From Aporrectodea caliginosa (lineage: Eukaryota > Annelida > Clitellata > Crassiclitellata > Lumbricidae), in the NCBI GenBank assembly GCA_020284085.1, contig JACEVL010000808.1, positions 1-64,000 on the forward strand: 64,000 bases of DNA. Reading direction: 5' to 3'. The notes beneath the pieces were generated by a model, which saw only the letters and a list, made by a program, of their open reading frames with translations, was not told the DNA's origin and ran no database searches. Below, piece after piece: positions 1-10,868 of this stretch. The stretch's first letter is position 1, and the number at the start of each line of letters is the position of its first letter. A program made the translations under genes and the position numbers.

Positions 1-165
1 CTGACCACAAAAAATAATTTGGCAACGTAAACTACGGTTTTACCAATCCGAGTTCTATTTACGCAAAGAATTTTTTTCATCAATCCAACTTAAAAGTACT
101 TGGGACATGGGATATTTTGTGAGGTGCCGATTTGACTGGGGCCGATATGAAAGGGGCCGAACCTA
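1..165 (-). repeat. Partial copy of the 15-mer foldback element
   Basis: The first ~105 bases are the reverse complement of the central part of the foldback element at 18.6-18.7 kb (shared blocks around the TTTACGCAAAGAA word and the AAGTACTTGGGACATGG/CATGTTCCAAGTACCT region). They run into two or three units of the GGGGCCGATATGACT type before similarity stops near 165. The element continues beyond the window start. Confidence 0.7.
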
Positions 166-340
166 TCGGAAGGAACAGTTAAATTAGTAGGTAAGTGTCA
201 AAATTCAGTAAAATCGTCAGCGCTAATTGAAGCCAATGTACATATTGTCATTTGTCAAACTTCGTCCGTTATGTTAGGGTGAGTTCAAGTTGACAAAGAA
301 ATGGCTGGTTTGTGGACTGTTCTCACATATCGCAGTTGTG

Positions 341-429
341 CAGCTTTAGGTATTGTAATAGGCTACAGCTTTAGGTATTGTAATAGACCGTGCAGCCTTA
401 GGAATTGTAAATTTGTAATAGGCTACAGC
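341..429. repeat. Short degenerate tandem repeat
   Basis: Three imperfect units of the form GCAGCTTTAGGTATTGTAATAGGCTA occur head to tail. No coding potential is visible. Confidence 0.5.
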
Positions 430-518
430 AACTTGCTGTGCTTTGATTAAAATTTGACAAATTCATGAAGCAAATATGTGTATCGAACTATCGATTATAG
501 ATATCTAAATTCTAATTG

Positions 519-635
519 CTAATCGATTAGCTGCTGCTAATGCTAATTCTAATCGATTAGCTAGAGGACTTTGCTAATTCTAATTCTAATCGATTAGCAA
601 ATTTCAGTAGCTAATTATAGATTCTAATCGATTAG
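519..635. repeat. Four copies of palindrome CTAATCGATTAG
   Basis: The 12-bp palindrome CTAATCGATTAG occurs at 519-530, 549-560, 586-597 and 624-635, with TAATTCTAAT-type filler between copies. Each contains TAAT-CG-ATTA, the arrangement bound by paired-class homeodomain dimers (P2-type site). Whether it is regulatory or a decayed satellite cannot be told from sequence alone. Confidence 0.6.
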
Positions 636-669
636 CAATTCCCAGCTTCTCATATCGTACCCTACATGA

Positions 670-712
670 CATACATACATACATACATACACACACACAC
701 ATACACACAAAC
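670..712. repeat. (ACAT)n/(AC)n microsatellite
   Basis: A run of ACAT units passes into AC units. No gene is visible between this point and about 1190. Confidence 0.9.
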
Positions 713-1195
713 ATATATAACTACTTTTGGCTGGCAGCAGGTCCCTAAAAAATACAAGAGACATCTGTTTCTGCATTAGAGTGGTTTTAGGCTATCGGAG
801 GAAGGGTGAAAATTGGTTTATTTCTGAAGATTTTGTCAACTGCAACAGGGCAAAAATTTTACTTTTGTTAATAATGTTTGGCACATGATCAATACCAGGA
901 ACTATCGGTGGTTGATCTAGTGGAAGGAATATTAATTTAGTTCTTGAGGATCTGATACAGAAGTCTTGAAATTACAGAATTCATAAAACATTGCTTCGTG
1001 TTGATTTAATTACAATAATTCTTTTACAAAGTTTGTTGGTTGGAACGCTGTATGAATTGCAGGTTTGGTTAACAGTAGATTGTGGAATAACATTTGTTGT
1101 GTAAAGTTAATAATAATAAGTAAGAAATTACTAATTACTGGAGTTAAGCTTTAAATTTATTTTTTCAGACTGGTGGTTGACTATTTAGGCTACTA

Positions 1196-1620
1196 TTTCA
1201 ATGGGACCTTCTTCAGCATGTATTTTAAATGTAAGTGTCCATATTTTGGAATTTGCCCAATGAGTTGCGCTGCAGAGCGCAAGACTCGGTCCAAGCATGC
1301 TATGCGGCTAGATGGGAGGCCAAAGTAGAGCGATAAGCAATAGTCAAGACGAGCTGTGATGAAGGAATGCACTAGAGTAAGTTTGGCAGCAGACGTTGGC
1401 AGACGCCGAACAGTGCTAGAAGCTGGCGCAGCTGGTAATAGCAGTCCCGAGCAAGACGATGAAGATGTGGAGTAAAAGTGAGCTCTTGGTCCAGCTGGAC
1501 GCCGAGGTCACGAACCGTGGTTGAAAAGACATAATGAGGGAACTCAGACGTAAGGGTAGTAAAGTCAAGTTTAGCAACCTGTTTCCGAGTACCTAACCAG
1601 ATGAATTTAGTCTTGTGCAC
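1196..1620 (-). pseudogene. CR1-like RT thumb/C-terminal remnant
   Basis: Read on the minus strand, 1620-1372 encodes KTKFIWLGTRKQ, VRDLGVQLDQELTF, then CYYQLRQL. After a frame change near 1372 it continues with FITARLDYCLSLYFGLPS and AAQLIGQIPKYGHLHLK. These are signature blocks of the region downstream of the YADD box in CR1-like non-LTR retrotransposons. The RT palm is absent and a frameshift is present, so it is a dead 5'-truncated copy. The same family recurs on the plus strand at 12.9-13.7 kb. Confidence 0.8.
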
Positions 1621-1621
1621 A

Positions 1622-2082
1622 TGCTATCTCTACCTTAAGACAAGTTACTGACTCCTTTGTGAGTCATGACAGTAATGTGTACATGGCAGCTCTGGATGCA
1701 AAGAAAGCGTTTGATCGAGTTAATCATGTGAAATTATTTGAATTGCTTATTGGCAAAGGGTTACCTGCAAGATTGGTTAAACTTGTTGTTGACTGGTATG
1801 GTAAGACTTTCTCAGTGACAAAATGGAACAATAGTCAACCAGACCCAATCTCCATTAAAAGTGGAATTGGGCAAGGAGGTATTCTTTCTCCGATCCTTTT
1901 TAATATTTATATGGATGTGATTATAAATGCTCTGGAAATCTCAGATAATGGTTGCAACATTGATCAAACCTATGTAGGGATTGTAGGGTGCATCGTCTAT
2001 GTAGATGACATTATACTTCTATCTGCCTGATTGTGTAGACTCCAAGAAATGATTAATACATGTATTAAGAAAGGTGCAGAAC
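1622..2082 (+). pseudogene. Non-LTR retrotransposon RT palm, 5' part
   Basis: The frame is open from 1622 and contains AALDAKKAFDRVNH (RT motif with catalytic Asp), GIGQGGILSPILFNIYMD and IVYVDDIILLSA (YxDD box, YVDD). A TGA stop follows the YVDD box at 2028-2030. The frame then resumes as CRLQEMINTCIKKGA up to the hAT insertion at 2083 and can be picked up again at 2889. The C-terminal part of a similar ORF appears at 4107-4550, so these may be pieces of one element broken by later insertions. The clade is not certain. Confidence 0.85.
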
Positions 2083-2888
2083 CATGGTTGGGTAAATGTC
2101 GGCAACAACCTATTCTTGCCGGGACAGTGGCAATAACCGGTTATTGCCAGTTGTTGCCGGCCGGTTTAACCGGTTATTGCAAATTGTTGCCCATTTTCTC
2201 CAAAGTAAGGGCAAGGCAAATGAAAATCATATTTCACTGCACAGACTGCATAGTTATAATAAATGTTTCTTGTGGGAAATTAAAACTACTGTAGTAAATC
2301 TATATTACCCCTTAGTATAAAATGTAGTTAAAGTCAACTATATGAGATTAAGATAAAAAATTCTGACCTGCAGTTCAACTACTCCAAAATAAACTGCCAT
2401 TTGCACTGCAGTATTAATATTCAGGTCAACAGGGTCATTGCCTTTTCTATATATTTACCTGGTAGTATATAATTTATTAGTAGTGCATAGAAGCCAATGG
2501 TTTGGCAAAATTTCTAATTCATAAATACACAATTCAATATTGACTGTACTTAATATGTAAACCTTGTAAATGTCTTTTATTAGGAAGAAATTATATGGTT
2601 ATTTAAATCAGGTGATTTTTATTTGGAAAAACTTTATTGATTTAAAGCATGATATATTTAAATCAATCAACTCTGTAAAGTAGCAAGCCAGAATAAATAA
2701 AAAATGAAGCTAACTGTGAATATTCCATATTTTATTACCACAATAATTAATAGTTTCTATTTTACCAAAACATTTTACCATTTTTGCCAAGAGGTTGTTG
2801 CCATTATTGCCAAGAGGTTGTTGCCTGGACGTTTATTGCCATGGCAATAGCCAGTTATAACCGGCGGTGGCAACAACTTGCCAACTTG
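2083..2888. mobile_element. Non-autonomous hAT-like element
   Basis: The element is flanked by the direct repeat TGCAGAAC (2075-2082 and 2889-2896; nine bases match if the preceding G is counted). Its ends are CATGGTTGGGTAA and the reverse complement of CAAGTTGGCAAG. Both sub-termini carry GGCAACAAC and GGCAATAA motifs and CCGGTTAT palindromes in opposite orientation. Removing it rejoins the interrupted RT reading frame (KKGA then ELVIFNAIKSKLFSVGSS), which supports the boundaries. No transposase is visible. Confidence 0.7.
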
Positions 2889-2985
2889 TGCAGAACTTGT
2901 AATATTTAATGCCATCAAATCTAAGTTATTCTCTGTAGGTTCATCTTGTAATAACCAATACACAATCTTGTCCTTTGATCAGAAT
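2889..2985 (+). pseudogene. RT palm continuation after hAT insertion
   Basis: In the frame interrupted at 2082, this stretch reads AELVIFNAIKSKLFSVGSS, the segment that normally follows the YxDD box by about 20 residues in non-LTR RTs. It is cut again at 2986 by a CR1-like insertion whose target repeat is CAGAAT. Confidence 0.7.
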
Positions 2986-4106
2986 AATAATAATAATTAC
3001 GACAATTTATATGGCTGGATGTCGAACTGCCGCCAGGATCTGCGATGCTGGGTTCTGTAGACGGGTGTTTCTGCCGGGGCGGCGAGGAAGGGCCAGGTCA
3101 CCAGCCGACGGTCAGACGCACCCCCAGGAACACTGATGACATCAACCGCCGATGGAATCCCATCAGCTCTAGTGACGACGACGTTAAGGATGCCTCCGCA
3201 ATCATGAGTCGCACTTGTCACACTCTGTACGGCACCATACATTTCCCGCAGTTCGGTCACACGCAGCGTCATCGGATCGTCAGGACGGTCTAAACGGATG
3301 TTGAGATCTCCGGTGATGACATAAAGCATTGCGAACGATGACAGGAACTCAAGCAGCCTGCGAAACTCGTCGAAGAAGGTGGCGGTCACCGCGGCTGAAC
3401 CAGGGCGATAGACCACCGGGAAGACGATCGAGCGAGTTTCCAGAAACGGTCACCCTTGCGATGAGATGCTCGAAGGTGATCGGCTCGAAAGGGGCGGTGA
3501 TCGCCAGCCTGACGGAAGCAGAGGCGATCGCCGATCATGGCGACGCCGCCATGATTCTGACAGAAGATGTCGTCGGTCCTCGCCCCCGGCCGAACAGGAC
3601 GAGCCCGTTCCAGCATCTGCAGGCCAGTGGACCTCAGACGCCGAAGTGCGACATCGTCAGCGTCCTCGTGCCAGGCCTCGGTCAGTCCGAGGATATCCAA
3701 TCCAGCGTCACGCCAACACTGACCGACCACGTCAACCTTGTTGGCAAGAGATCGAACGTTGAGTGTGGCGCATCTGAGTTGACGAGTCTGATGAAAGACA
3801 TGACGCTGCAGGGCCAGTGAAGCGTAACGATAACAACAATCCAGACCCAAATCGAGCGTCACGCATCGACGAGCACTAGATTAACGAGTCAAGAAAATCC
3901 GACAAAACCGCGAAAATTGCGACGAAACTACCCGAAAATCCATAAATCAATCAGCACCGTATAATCCACGGTCGAAAACAATCCAATGTATCCAAAAACC
4001 AACTCAGCGGATAGAGTAGCGAGCGAAAACTGCGAAGAATTAGCAGACCTAGACAACATCCCGCGAGCAGCCACAAGCGGCGTTCCCACTTTATATGCGG
4101 CGCGAG
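2986..4106 (-). mobile_element. Internally deleted CR1-like retrotransposon (endonuclease only)
   Basis: On the minus strand, 3862-3386 then 3416-2997 (one frameshift) encode an AP-endonuclease domain: LRCATLNVRSLANK, DILGLTEAWHED, NHGGVAMI, VYRPGS, YVITGDLNIRLD, ATHDCGGILNVVVTR and GASDRRLVTW. The final SDH motif of the family reads SDR, so the catalytic His is lost. Sequence then jumps directly to CATATAAATTGTCGTAATTATTATT-like 3'-end sequence with no RT domain. A CAGAAT direct repeat (2980-2985 and 4107-4112) flanks the insertion. About 240 bases upstream of the ORF, up to 4106, probably represent the element's 5' region. Confidence 0.75.
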
Positions 4107-4943
4107 CAGAATCTATTGAATGGGTGAAGGATTATACTTTATATCATGCAAGAAGTTTAAAATTGATGTGTGGGTTGCAATTAAACGTTTTTATGCTTTT
4201 GCTGCCATATTGTGTCATTCAAAATAATGTTTCTGAGCATGTGAAATTTAGATTGATGGAACCTTTGTCCTACCTCTGTTAACTAATTCCCTAGAGCCTA
4301 TTAACTTACCAACAGCCCAGATGCGTCAGTTGAATGTGTGTTGGAATAATGTCTACAGAGATTTTTAACATGCATAATTGGGAATCTGTTAAGGACTTTC
4401 AATTGTATTCTGCTCGGATAGACCTCATTCATATACTACACCTGCGGAAATTAAACTTTTTTGGAAGTCATAATAACAGTATCCTCAGTGTTTGTGGCAA
4501 AGTAGCCTATATTTATTTAAGTCTTCAACCACTCCTATCAGCACTGAAATAGTGGAGCAAATATATTGAGAAGAAGCCTGTGTGGAAATTTAAAAATTTC
4601 TAAACTAGGGGAGGCACATCCCCCTCCCCAAACCCCTCCCTGCGCGCCTCGGCGATCGTCCTTTGGCCGCTCGCTCGTTTCCCCATATACCTTGATTCCC
4701 CCCCAGAGGAGGAGGGCTAGATTAAACACTGACGCTCACATAACCGTGTTCTCCCTAGATTTTCTCCCTAGGCGCGTTTTCTTGGCTAGTATAGGGTACT
4801 ACAGAGTTGGACTTATGTTTTGTTGTTGACTCTTTGTACTCCTAATTATCATTTCTTTACCGCAATTAATTTTTAACTTTGTATGTAAAGCGCCGAATGT
4901 TTGCTTGCTTGCGTTTAATAAAGAACACACTTACTTACTTACT
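4107..4943 (+). pseudogene. Non-LTR RT C-terminus and 3' tail
   Basis: The segment contains ESIEWVKDYT, IDVWVAIKRFYAFAAILCHSK, FVLPLLTNSLEPINLPTAQ, then WNNVYRDF and NMHNWESVKDFQLYSARIDLIH with LHLRKLNFFGS. This is the usual C-terminal part of a non-LTR ORF2. Stops and frame changes are present. The 3' UTR ends with AATAAAGAACACACTTACTTACTTACT, a signal-like hexamer plus a (CTTA)n tail, so the 3' terminus lies at 4943. Similar tails occur at 7720 (+) and 53.94 kb (-). Confidence 0.8.
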
Positions 4944-6569
4944 CTAATTCTGATTTTTTATCCATAGCCTATAGACTAGCCCAATAATAATAGAAGTGTA
5001 TGTTTGGAATTTCCAGAAACCAACTGTCTATTTTAAGGTGCCGAGTCACAGTTTGTTTCTAAACGATCGTTGTAGTAACCATTGATCTTACACAATATTT
5101 GATGTAAATTTACACGTTTTCCTATAGTGACCGTGTGGCCCTGCTCGTTTTTCATATAATTAAGTGATCGGATGTGATACTTCACCACCGCTGTCAGTTT
5201 GAATGAGTTGGCCTATCATGCCATAAGGTCTCCCTCCGTGTACGGACCGTCCTAGCCCGAGATTCAAATAGTAATAGTTCGACCTACTATTAATAAACAT
5301 GATTGGATATAGCTAACCGTTTTATGAAGCTGTAGCACAATGCAATCGCATCATTTAGCTGCGATTGCATTGAGCTCATCAGTGTCAGGCAGACTGTCGT
5401 TTAGGAACAGACATTGGTCGCAACGGTGTTTATCACTAGCAGCGGTGGTGAAGGATTCCAACCGAACATCAGTAGGATCGAGGCCACACGGTGACCATAG
5501 AAAAGCGGAGGCTATAGGCCTACGCTTATCTACACTTATAGAGCTTTTCATTAGAAAGTGGACATGTTTTGCTTTCAATTGTACCAGAAGTGCCTTCTGA
5601 AAATGTAGGCCCCCTATTACGATTTCGAAACTAGTACATGTACTAACACCCTTTGTTGAAACGGTAGTGCTACTGCTAATAATTTTTTGGTAATGAAAGA
5701 TACACCAGTCTATAGTTTGACTCACTGACATTTATGACAAGCATCACGTCGGGCAAGATTTCTTTGAAATCACGTTATGAAAGATATTTGTAAACATCTA
5801 CAACTGGGCTATTTTTTATGGTCGTTGGGCTGGATTGTTACACAAACTCATGGAAACTGACAGGTGTCTGTTAAATGTGACAGATAGCCTTTGAACATTA
5901 AATGTCCGATATTTAGACCCCAGGTTAAATGATAGCGATAGGTGCAAACTGACGTAGTTTGGTGAACGTTACACTGTGCGGTTAGAACGACTACAGATTG
6001 TGAAGTAAGATTTCTAATAAATTTATTCCAACTGAGTAAGCAGTTTCACTAACCATCGTAGATTTTGTGGGCTAACGGGACACACGTATAATAGTCGTTT
6101 ATAGAGGTCGTTCACCACGTCGATCGTAGGCGTGTGCTGTTTTGTTTACAGCTTGACAGGAATCGCACATTAGAATATGGTAGGCCTACGTTTGGCATGT
6201 CTCTGCTGGAGCCTGGACCAAAAAATAAAAAAAGTGGAAACTTGGACCGGACTGTTTGTCTGGCATTGTAGTCAATAATAATGACAGTTAAACGTGAATC
6301 TGTTTGCTATAGGCTATCAGCAGAAGGTAGGTCCCTATCGACATTGTGCGAATGAAATCACTACGGACAGTGGCGGCGCGTGGGGTTGCAAGGAGGTGCG
6401 ATTACACCGGGCGGCCACTTGAGGCGGGCGGCACTTTGGCTACCTGGAATTCAGTGGAATCTCTTTTCAGCGAGTCAGTTATTGTTTCGTGAGGTATGAG
6501 ACCTTGAGTTACATAACTTCTTACTCGGAATGATTTAAATTTCAACTTTCAAGTTTCAAGAAGAATAAC
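4944..6569. other. No recognised gene; one short repeat
   Basis: I see no recognisable domain here. About 5170-5275 resembles 44490-44590 (GTCTCCCTCCGTGTACGGACCGTCCTAGCCCGA against a similar block), indicating a dispersed repeat. A minus-strand ATG frame of 126 codons (5731-5351) is unidentified and is not called as a gene. A CAGTGGCGGCGC block at 6369 looks like a hAT terminus, but no partner was found. Confidence 0.5.
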
Positions 6570-7632
6570 TAAATTGCTAATGCTGAAGGGGCGCTGCACA
6601 TGAGTTCAAAAAGTTAATGGCAGCCAGGAGATTGTTTAAAAAGATAAGTTTTGAGCTGTGATTTAAATGTCTCCAGAGATGATGCGTTCTACACATGGTC
6701 GGGAATACTGTTCGATGCAGTGGGTCATGAGAGAACGAGAAGGAATAGTCGCTAAACCTCGTAGCAGACCGCGGGACTTGTAGCAGATTTTTCAATGAGT
6801 ATCGCAGTCGGTTGTCTGCTACCATAATGCAGAAGTCTGAGATGTAGTCTAGAGTGAGGTTATTCATTGCTTTGTAAGTAATCCAGTACAGTTTATAAGT
6901 GGTCAGCAGCCCGTGTCGCGCAGGAGATCGATGACATATTAACGGATGGTGTCCGGCTATTTATGAGAGGTAAGCACCACTATATGAGTGATGACATGTC
7001 GGCAGAACCGCCAGTGTGCTGTGCTGTTGCAGTAGTCAACCCTGGAAACAATGAAGCTGTTGGCCAAGATGACGGTGGTTGAGGTTAGAATGAATCTGCG
7101 GCTGGTTTTAATTCGACGCAGTTGATAAAAACTCCTCGAACGAGTTGACTCACATGGGCCATCTGACTCCGTCATGGTCATACAGCTGTCAAAGTGGACT
7201 CCAAGGTTGCGGATGGTGTCAGCTGGGTGGACTTCTGCGTCACCAAAGGAGAAGGTGCTGCTATCAAGTAGATGGCGACATCGGAGGGTGGTGCACCAAA
7301 GTAACTCAGACTTTGACGGATTGGATTGGAGACGGTTGGATGTCATCCACTCTTCAATGCGTTCGATAGACAGCAGCGCTCTCTGTTTCAGTTCAGCGGT
7401 TTGTGATGGTTCACAGAAGAAGTAAAGCTGTGTATTGTCCTCATAGCATGATAGCAGTGGTGGAGGAGGCCATGTACTTAATAAATTCTCTCCATATCGG
7501 ACATATATAGTACAAAGAAGAGAGGACCGAGCACTGATCCTTGTGGAACTCCGCAGGTGACCAGCCTAAAGGTGGAGTCTCCCCCCTGCCAACTGGACGA
7601 ATTGTGTGCGCCCTTTTATGTAGAACTAGCAT
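6570..7632 (-). pseudogene. L2/CR1-like RT remnant
   Basis: On the minus strand the order is VTCGVPQGSVLGPLFFVLYM, then YEDNTQLYFF where YADDTQLYF is expected (second catalytic Asp lost), then WMTSNRLQSNPSKSELLW, IRNLGVHFDS, FYQLRRIKTSRRF, SFIVSRVDYCNS. A degraded C-terminus with LQVPRSATRFSDYSFS closes the series near 6600. Several frameshifts separate the blocks. The element is 5'-truncated and inactive. Confidence 0.8.
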
Positions 7633-7639
7633 TTTTTTT

Positions 7640-7835
7640 ACCCGGCTTCGCCCAGGTTTTCCCCAGGCGTAATTTTTAACGGCTGCAAAGCCTGCAAATA
7701 AAGGCTACTTACTTACTTACTATATTTGCTGACGGGCTTCAAATATTTAAAATGTCCATATATCTGAATGGAAACGATATTTAGAGGTGAAAATAGTTTT
7801 CCCCGTGTATTTAAATTCAATTACCTGTGACTCAG
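7640..7835 (+). repeat. Dispersed repeat with (CTTA)n-tailed 3' end
   Basis: The segment starts with ACCCGGCTTCGCCCAGG, has AATAAAGG, and a CTTACTTACTTAC tail ending at 7720. It is followed by AAATGTCCATATATCTG...GAAAATAGTT. Both the CCCGGCTTC block and the AATGTCCATAT...TGAAAATAGTT block recur together at 63.41-63.69 kb, so they belong to one repeat family or commonly adjacent families. The element class is not identified. Confidence 0.55.
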
Positions 7836-8017
7836 CTGCTGCCTCGTTTAGCATTGGAATTTAATGTGTTTTTGGTAAGCTTGATCGTAGTCTCGAGATT
7901 TCTACACACTGGCGTAAACTTGTCCAAAATATTGGTGGGGCATGGGGTCTGGACAATCAGAACGCGAAAACTGGTCGCATCATAAGCGCTTCCGGTATTA
8001 CTTTAATGTATTATTAT

Positions 8018-8046
8018 TATTATTTTTATTGTAGAAAATAAATAAA

Positions 8047-8106
<60 letters not shown>
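8018..8106. repeat. (ATT)n microsatellite
   Basis: A long ATT run with a few interruptions abuts the 3' end of the minus-strand retrotransposon at 8129-9498, and may be its expanded tail. Confidence 0.9.
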
Positions 8107-8128
8107 CATTGTTAAAACACGGTAAAGC

Positions 8129-9498
8129 TTAGTGTTGTTGAGGTGGACGCTCCTCAGCGCCGGGCAACCTCGACATGGTGCCCTGGAAGGCAACCGCGTT
8201 GAAACGCTGGACCGTAACCGACAGGCGCTGGAGGATGAATCCTGTCTCTCGGGTGTCTCCGGATATTTTCGTCAGGCGGCGACCCATCTCGGAGATGAAG
8301 GCGAGACCCTCTCTGTTGAGAGGGCCAAGGGTCTCCAGGGCTACAGGGACGAAGGTGTACCTCCTCTGTAGATCAGCGTATTTGGCGTGTTTCCTTGTGG
8401 CAGCCAACTCCGCCGCCCTTCCAGCTTCGGTCGCCGTCTCAGGGATGTATGAAGCGGCCACGGTATCCGCCACCGTCGCGTCCCATATCAAGGTCCGCCC
8501 GTTGCCCCACGGTATCAGGGTCTGGCCATCAGGCCTCCTCCCGTCCGATCTGGTGAGGCCAGACGGCTCCTTAACCGCAGGGGTGCCGGCTCTGTTGAGG
8601 CTGCGGTAGATGATATCGTTGACGGCGCAGTGTCTAGCCTGACGTCCAAACCCCAAATGGCAGGAGAGGCCATGTGAGCCTCTGGACGACACCGGAGCAC
8701 CGCATGCGCACGTGTGCGGCTCGCAAATGGCCAGGCCCAAGCGCAAACCGGCCGCAACTCTCACGGCCTCGTCGCTCATCCTCAGATCATATGCGGTCAA
8801 AGGGAGGGCATGTAGCCAGTCGGAGGCATGAGGGAACTGCACCGCTCTTAGTCTGGCCTGGTCGTAAGGGTCCTGCAGTGCGCCACTAACCGACGATAAG
8901 ACCTCCTGCAGCAATGGCCCATCCCATTGTGATTGTTTGTGACTGGGGACGGCCGTTGGGTCGGAAATCCTGGCGAGTTGCATCCATTGCGAACGCGCTG
9001 AAGTGTAGGCCGTGTCTGCGTTCTCGAGTGTTGTTCCCAAGATGAGGGACTGAGTGGGGAGGGTGCCCGCGGCCGAAGCCAAAAAGGCGGGCAGTGCCAG
9101 CGATGACACCCTCCTGATTCCCAGCCCTCCCATCTTAATCGGGAGGGATGCCTGCGCCCACTGGACGTCGGTCAGCATCACGTTCAGAACCCGCTCGATT
9201 CCACCTCTCAACAACTCGTCGTAGTCCCTCAGGCGTGGGTGGTCGTGACAGCTGGTGCATCGTAATGTGTGCATTAGCCTGGGCGAGCCCAGGGAGCATC
9301 TTAGTATTAAAAGTGCGTCTTGTCTGGCAATACTCTGAAGTCTTTCAAAAGCCCTTGCGAGATCGGCCACGCTTTTGTCCAAAGAGGAGAGTAGAGCATC
9401 TGCTGGGAGGAGCGGCGCTCCCAGGAGCATGGCCGCGGATGGATCGACACGGGTGAACTGTCTCAGGGAGCCCCGTTCGTCGCCGGCAAGATTGGCGG
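8129..9498 (-). CDS. Non-LTR retrotransposon ORF: RT thumb, zinc knuckle and putative restriction-like endonuclease
   Basis: A 433-codon ATG frame (9430-8129) is open and extends upstream in frame to about 9498 (TANLAGDERGSLRQF), so the ATG is not the original start. Residues ~1-125 match the RT thumb/connection region of a family common in cnidarians and other marine invertebrates (LLGAPLLPADAL, LRCSLGSPRLMHTLR, ASLPIKMGGLGIR). Around 240-256 lies a C-x1-C-x8-H-x4-C knuckle (CACGAPVSSRGSHGLSC) followed by RQARH. Around 295-312, RPDG and WDAT have the spacing of a PD-x(n)-D endonuclease. The CCHC plus PD-D order matches R2-type elements, but the endonuclease assignment is inference. RT palm motifs are missing, so this is a 5'-truncated copy with an uninterrupted frame. 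Confidence 0.75.
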
Positions 9499-9499
9499 T

Positions 9500-9696
9500 G
9501 ATTATTATTATTCAACAATATTTATTTCTCAATCAATCAACATCAATACATCAATAGACAACCTGTCGTCTGAAATTAACGTCATAAATGCCGTTTGTGT
9601 CACATCTCTCTTAGGTCTGGCTCCGCTAAAGTGCCGCGGAAAGCCACCGAGTTGAACCGCTGGCCACCGAGTTGAACCGCTGAAATAATAATAATA

Positions 9697-9737
<41 letters not shown>

Positions 9738-9740
9738 ATT
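9500..9740 (-). pseudogene. 3' fragment of related retrotransposon plus (AAT)n
   Basis: On the minus strand, 9690-9600 encodes QRFNSVAFRGTLA-like residues, a second and divergent copy of the C-terminus of the neighbouring ORF (QRFNAVAFQGTM). The GGCCACCGAGTTGAACCGCT unit is duplicated. An AAT/ATT run occupies 9683-9736. Confidence 0.65.
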
Positions 9741-9829
9741 TCCCGAAATGTGAATCTACGACGCTGATCGTCAACCGCTAGGAGAAGATGCAGTCATAAT
9801 ATCCAAGTGCTTGAAATCGAAGGGGAAAT

Positions 9830-10400
9830 GGTGAGTTGTGAGCCGCTTTTTGAAGGAAGGAAGTGAATTTGAATTACGAAGAGAACGCAGTCGTTGGCGC
9901 GAACCGAACAGAATTGCCTCAGATTTGTCTGGGTTTATGGTCAAACCATTGAAACAGAGCCATGCAAATTTTTCTGTTTGCCAGGCTGATCGGTGTGTGA
10001 CAGAGCAAGATGGAGCTGAGTATCATCCGGTTACTGTTGTAATTGGACTCCAAAGTGATTAGCTGTACGACTGATTGGGAAGTAGAGAATCTAAATAATA
10101 AGGACCGAGGACAGACCCCTGTGGCATTCCAGCAGTGTAAACAGCGGGCTAAGATCGAGCGGTGCTGCGGTTCCGATGCCAACCTGCTGATACGGTCATC
10201 TACGTAAGAAGCTAACCAGTTTAAGGCAGTCCCAGGGGACACAGAACCTGTTGGTGAGTCTTGAAAGCAGTAGCTGGTGGTTTATGGTGTCGAAGGCTGC
10301 ACTGAGGTCAAGGCATAGTGAGAGGCAGGAATTTCCATTGTCAATAGACGAGAAGATGTTATCCAGCGTAGAGACGAGGACGAGAACAGTTTCAGTCTGA
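9830..10400 (-). pseudogene. L2/CR1-like RT palm remnant
   Basis: Minus-strand frames give CLDLSAAFDTINHQLLLSRL, then TALNWLASYVDDRISRL, a degraded GVPQGSVLGP-like segment, and a residual DDTQLHLALSHT. Frameshifts and stops occur throughout, so it is a dead fragment. Confidence 0.75.
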
Positions 10401-10868
10401 AAATGGTTGCTTTTGCTTACATGTAAATTTGTTTCATATTGAAGAATTGAAGACTTGAAAACATTGAAGATATAAATAAATCTTGGTTTTCATTATGGAA
10501 TTTCTGATAGTATTTAAGTTCTTTGTCTCTGTTTCTCACGAAGTTTTTAATATTTTAAGAAATTCTCCTCTGGATTTATTGGTGGGGCAATGCCCCACCA
10601 TCTCAATTATTGGGGGGGGGCACGTGCCCCGGCAGAGTCTACGCCTATGTTTCTACACACCAAAAGCTAAACCCCAGGCGCTCAATCAAAATCCCGTCCA
10701 AATGGAAGCACGCAATAGTCAAGCCACTCTTTAAGAAAGCTGGACAACCGTAATATTTAATCGCGCCATTGTCTGGCAAGTCTTAGTCCTAATCCATTTT
10801 TAAAAAGCGCATTCATCAGCGTAACGTTTCTCCAACAGACGTTTTGGAATTCATTATTACAAGTAAAG

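Larger units (their letters stand above)
7907..10649. mobile_element. Composite hAT-type element hosting retrotransposons
   Basis: The termini are CACTGGCGTAAACTT (7907) and the reverse complement of CATAGGCGTAGACTC (ending 10649), flanked by a perfect 8-bp duplication TTTCTACA (7899-7906 and 10650-10657). The interior is occupied by later insertions: the RT/endonuclease ORF at 8129-9498, a related 3' fragment at 9500-9690, and an L2-like RT at 9830-10400. No hAT transposase is visible. The right end lies about 240 bp before the splice acceptor of the first MAO-like gene. Confidence 0.7.

Noticed and set aside
5351..5731. 126-codon minus-strand ATG frame
   Set aside because: No recognisable motif, no splice context I could support and no flanking gene signal; kept only as a remark.
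9529..9774. Asn-rich 81-codon frame
   Set aside because: The Asn run is an AAT microsatellite; only its C-terminal codons carry retrotransposon similarity.
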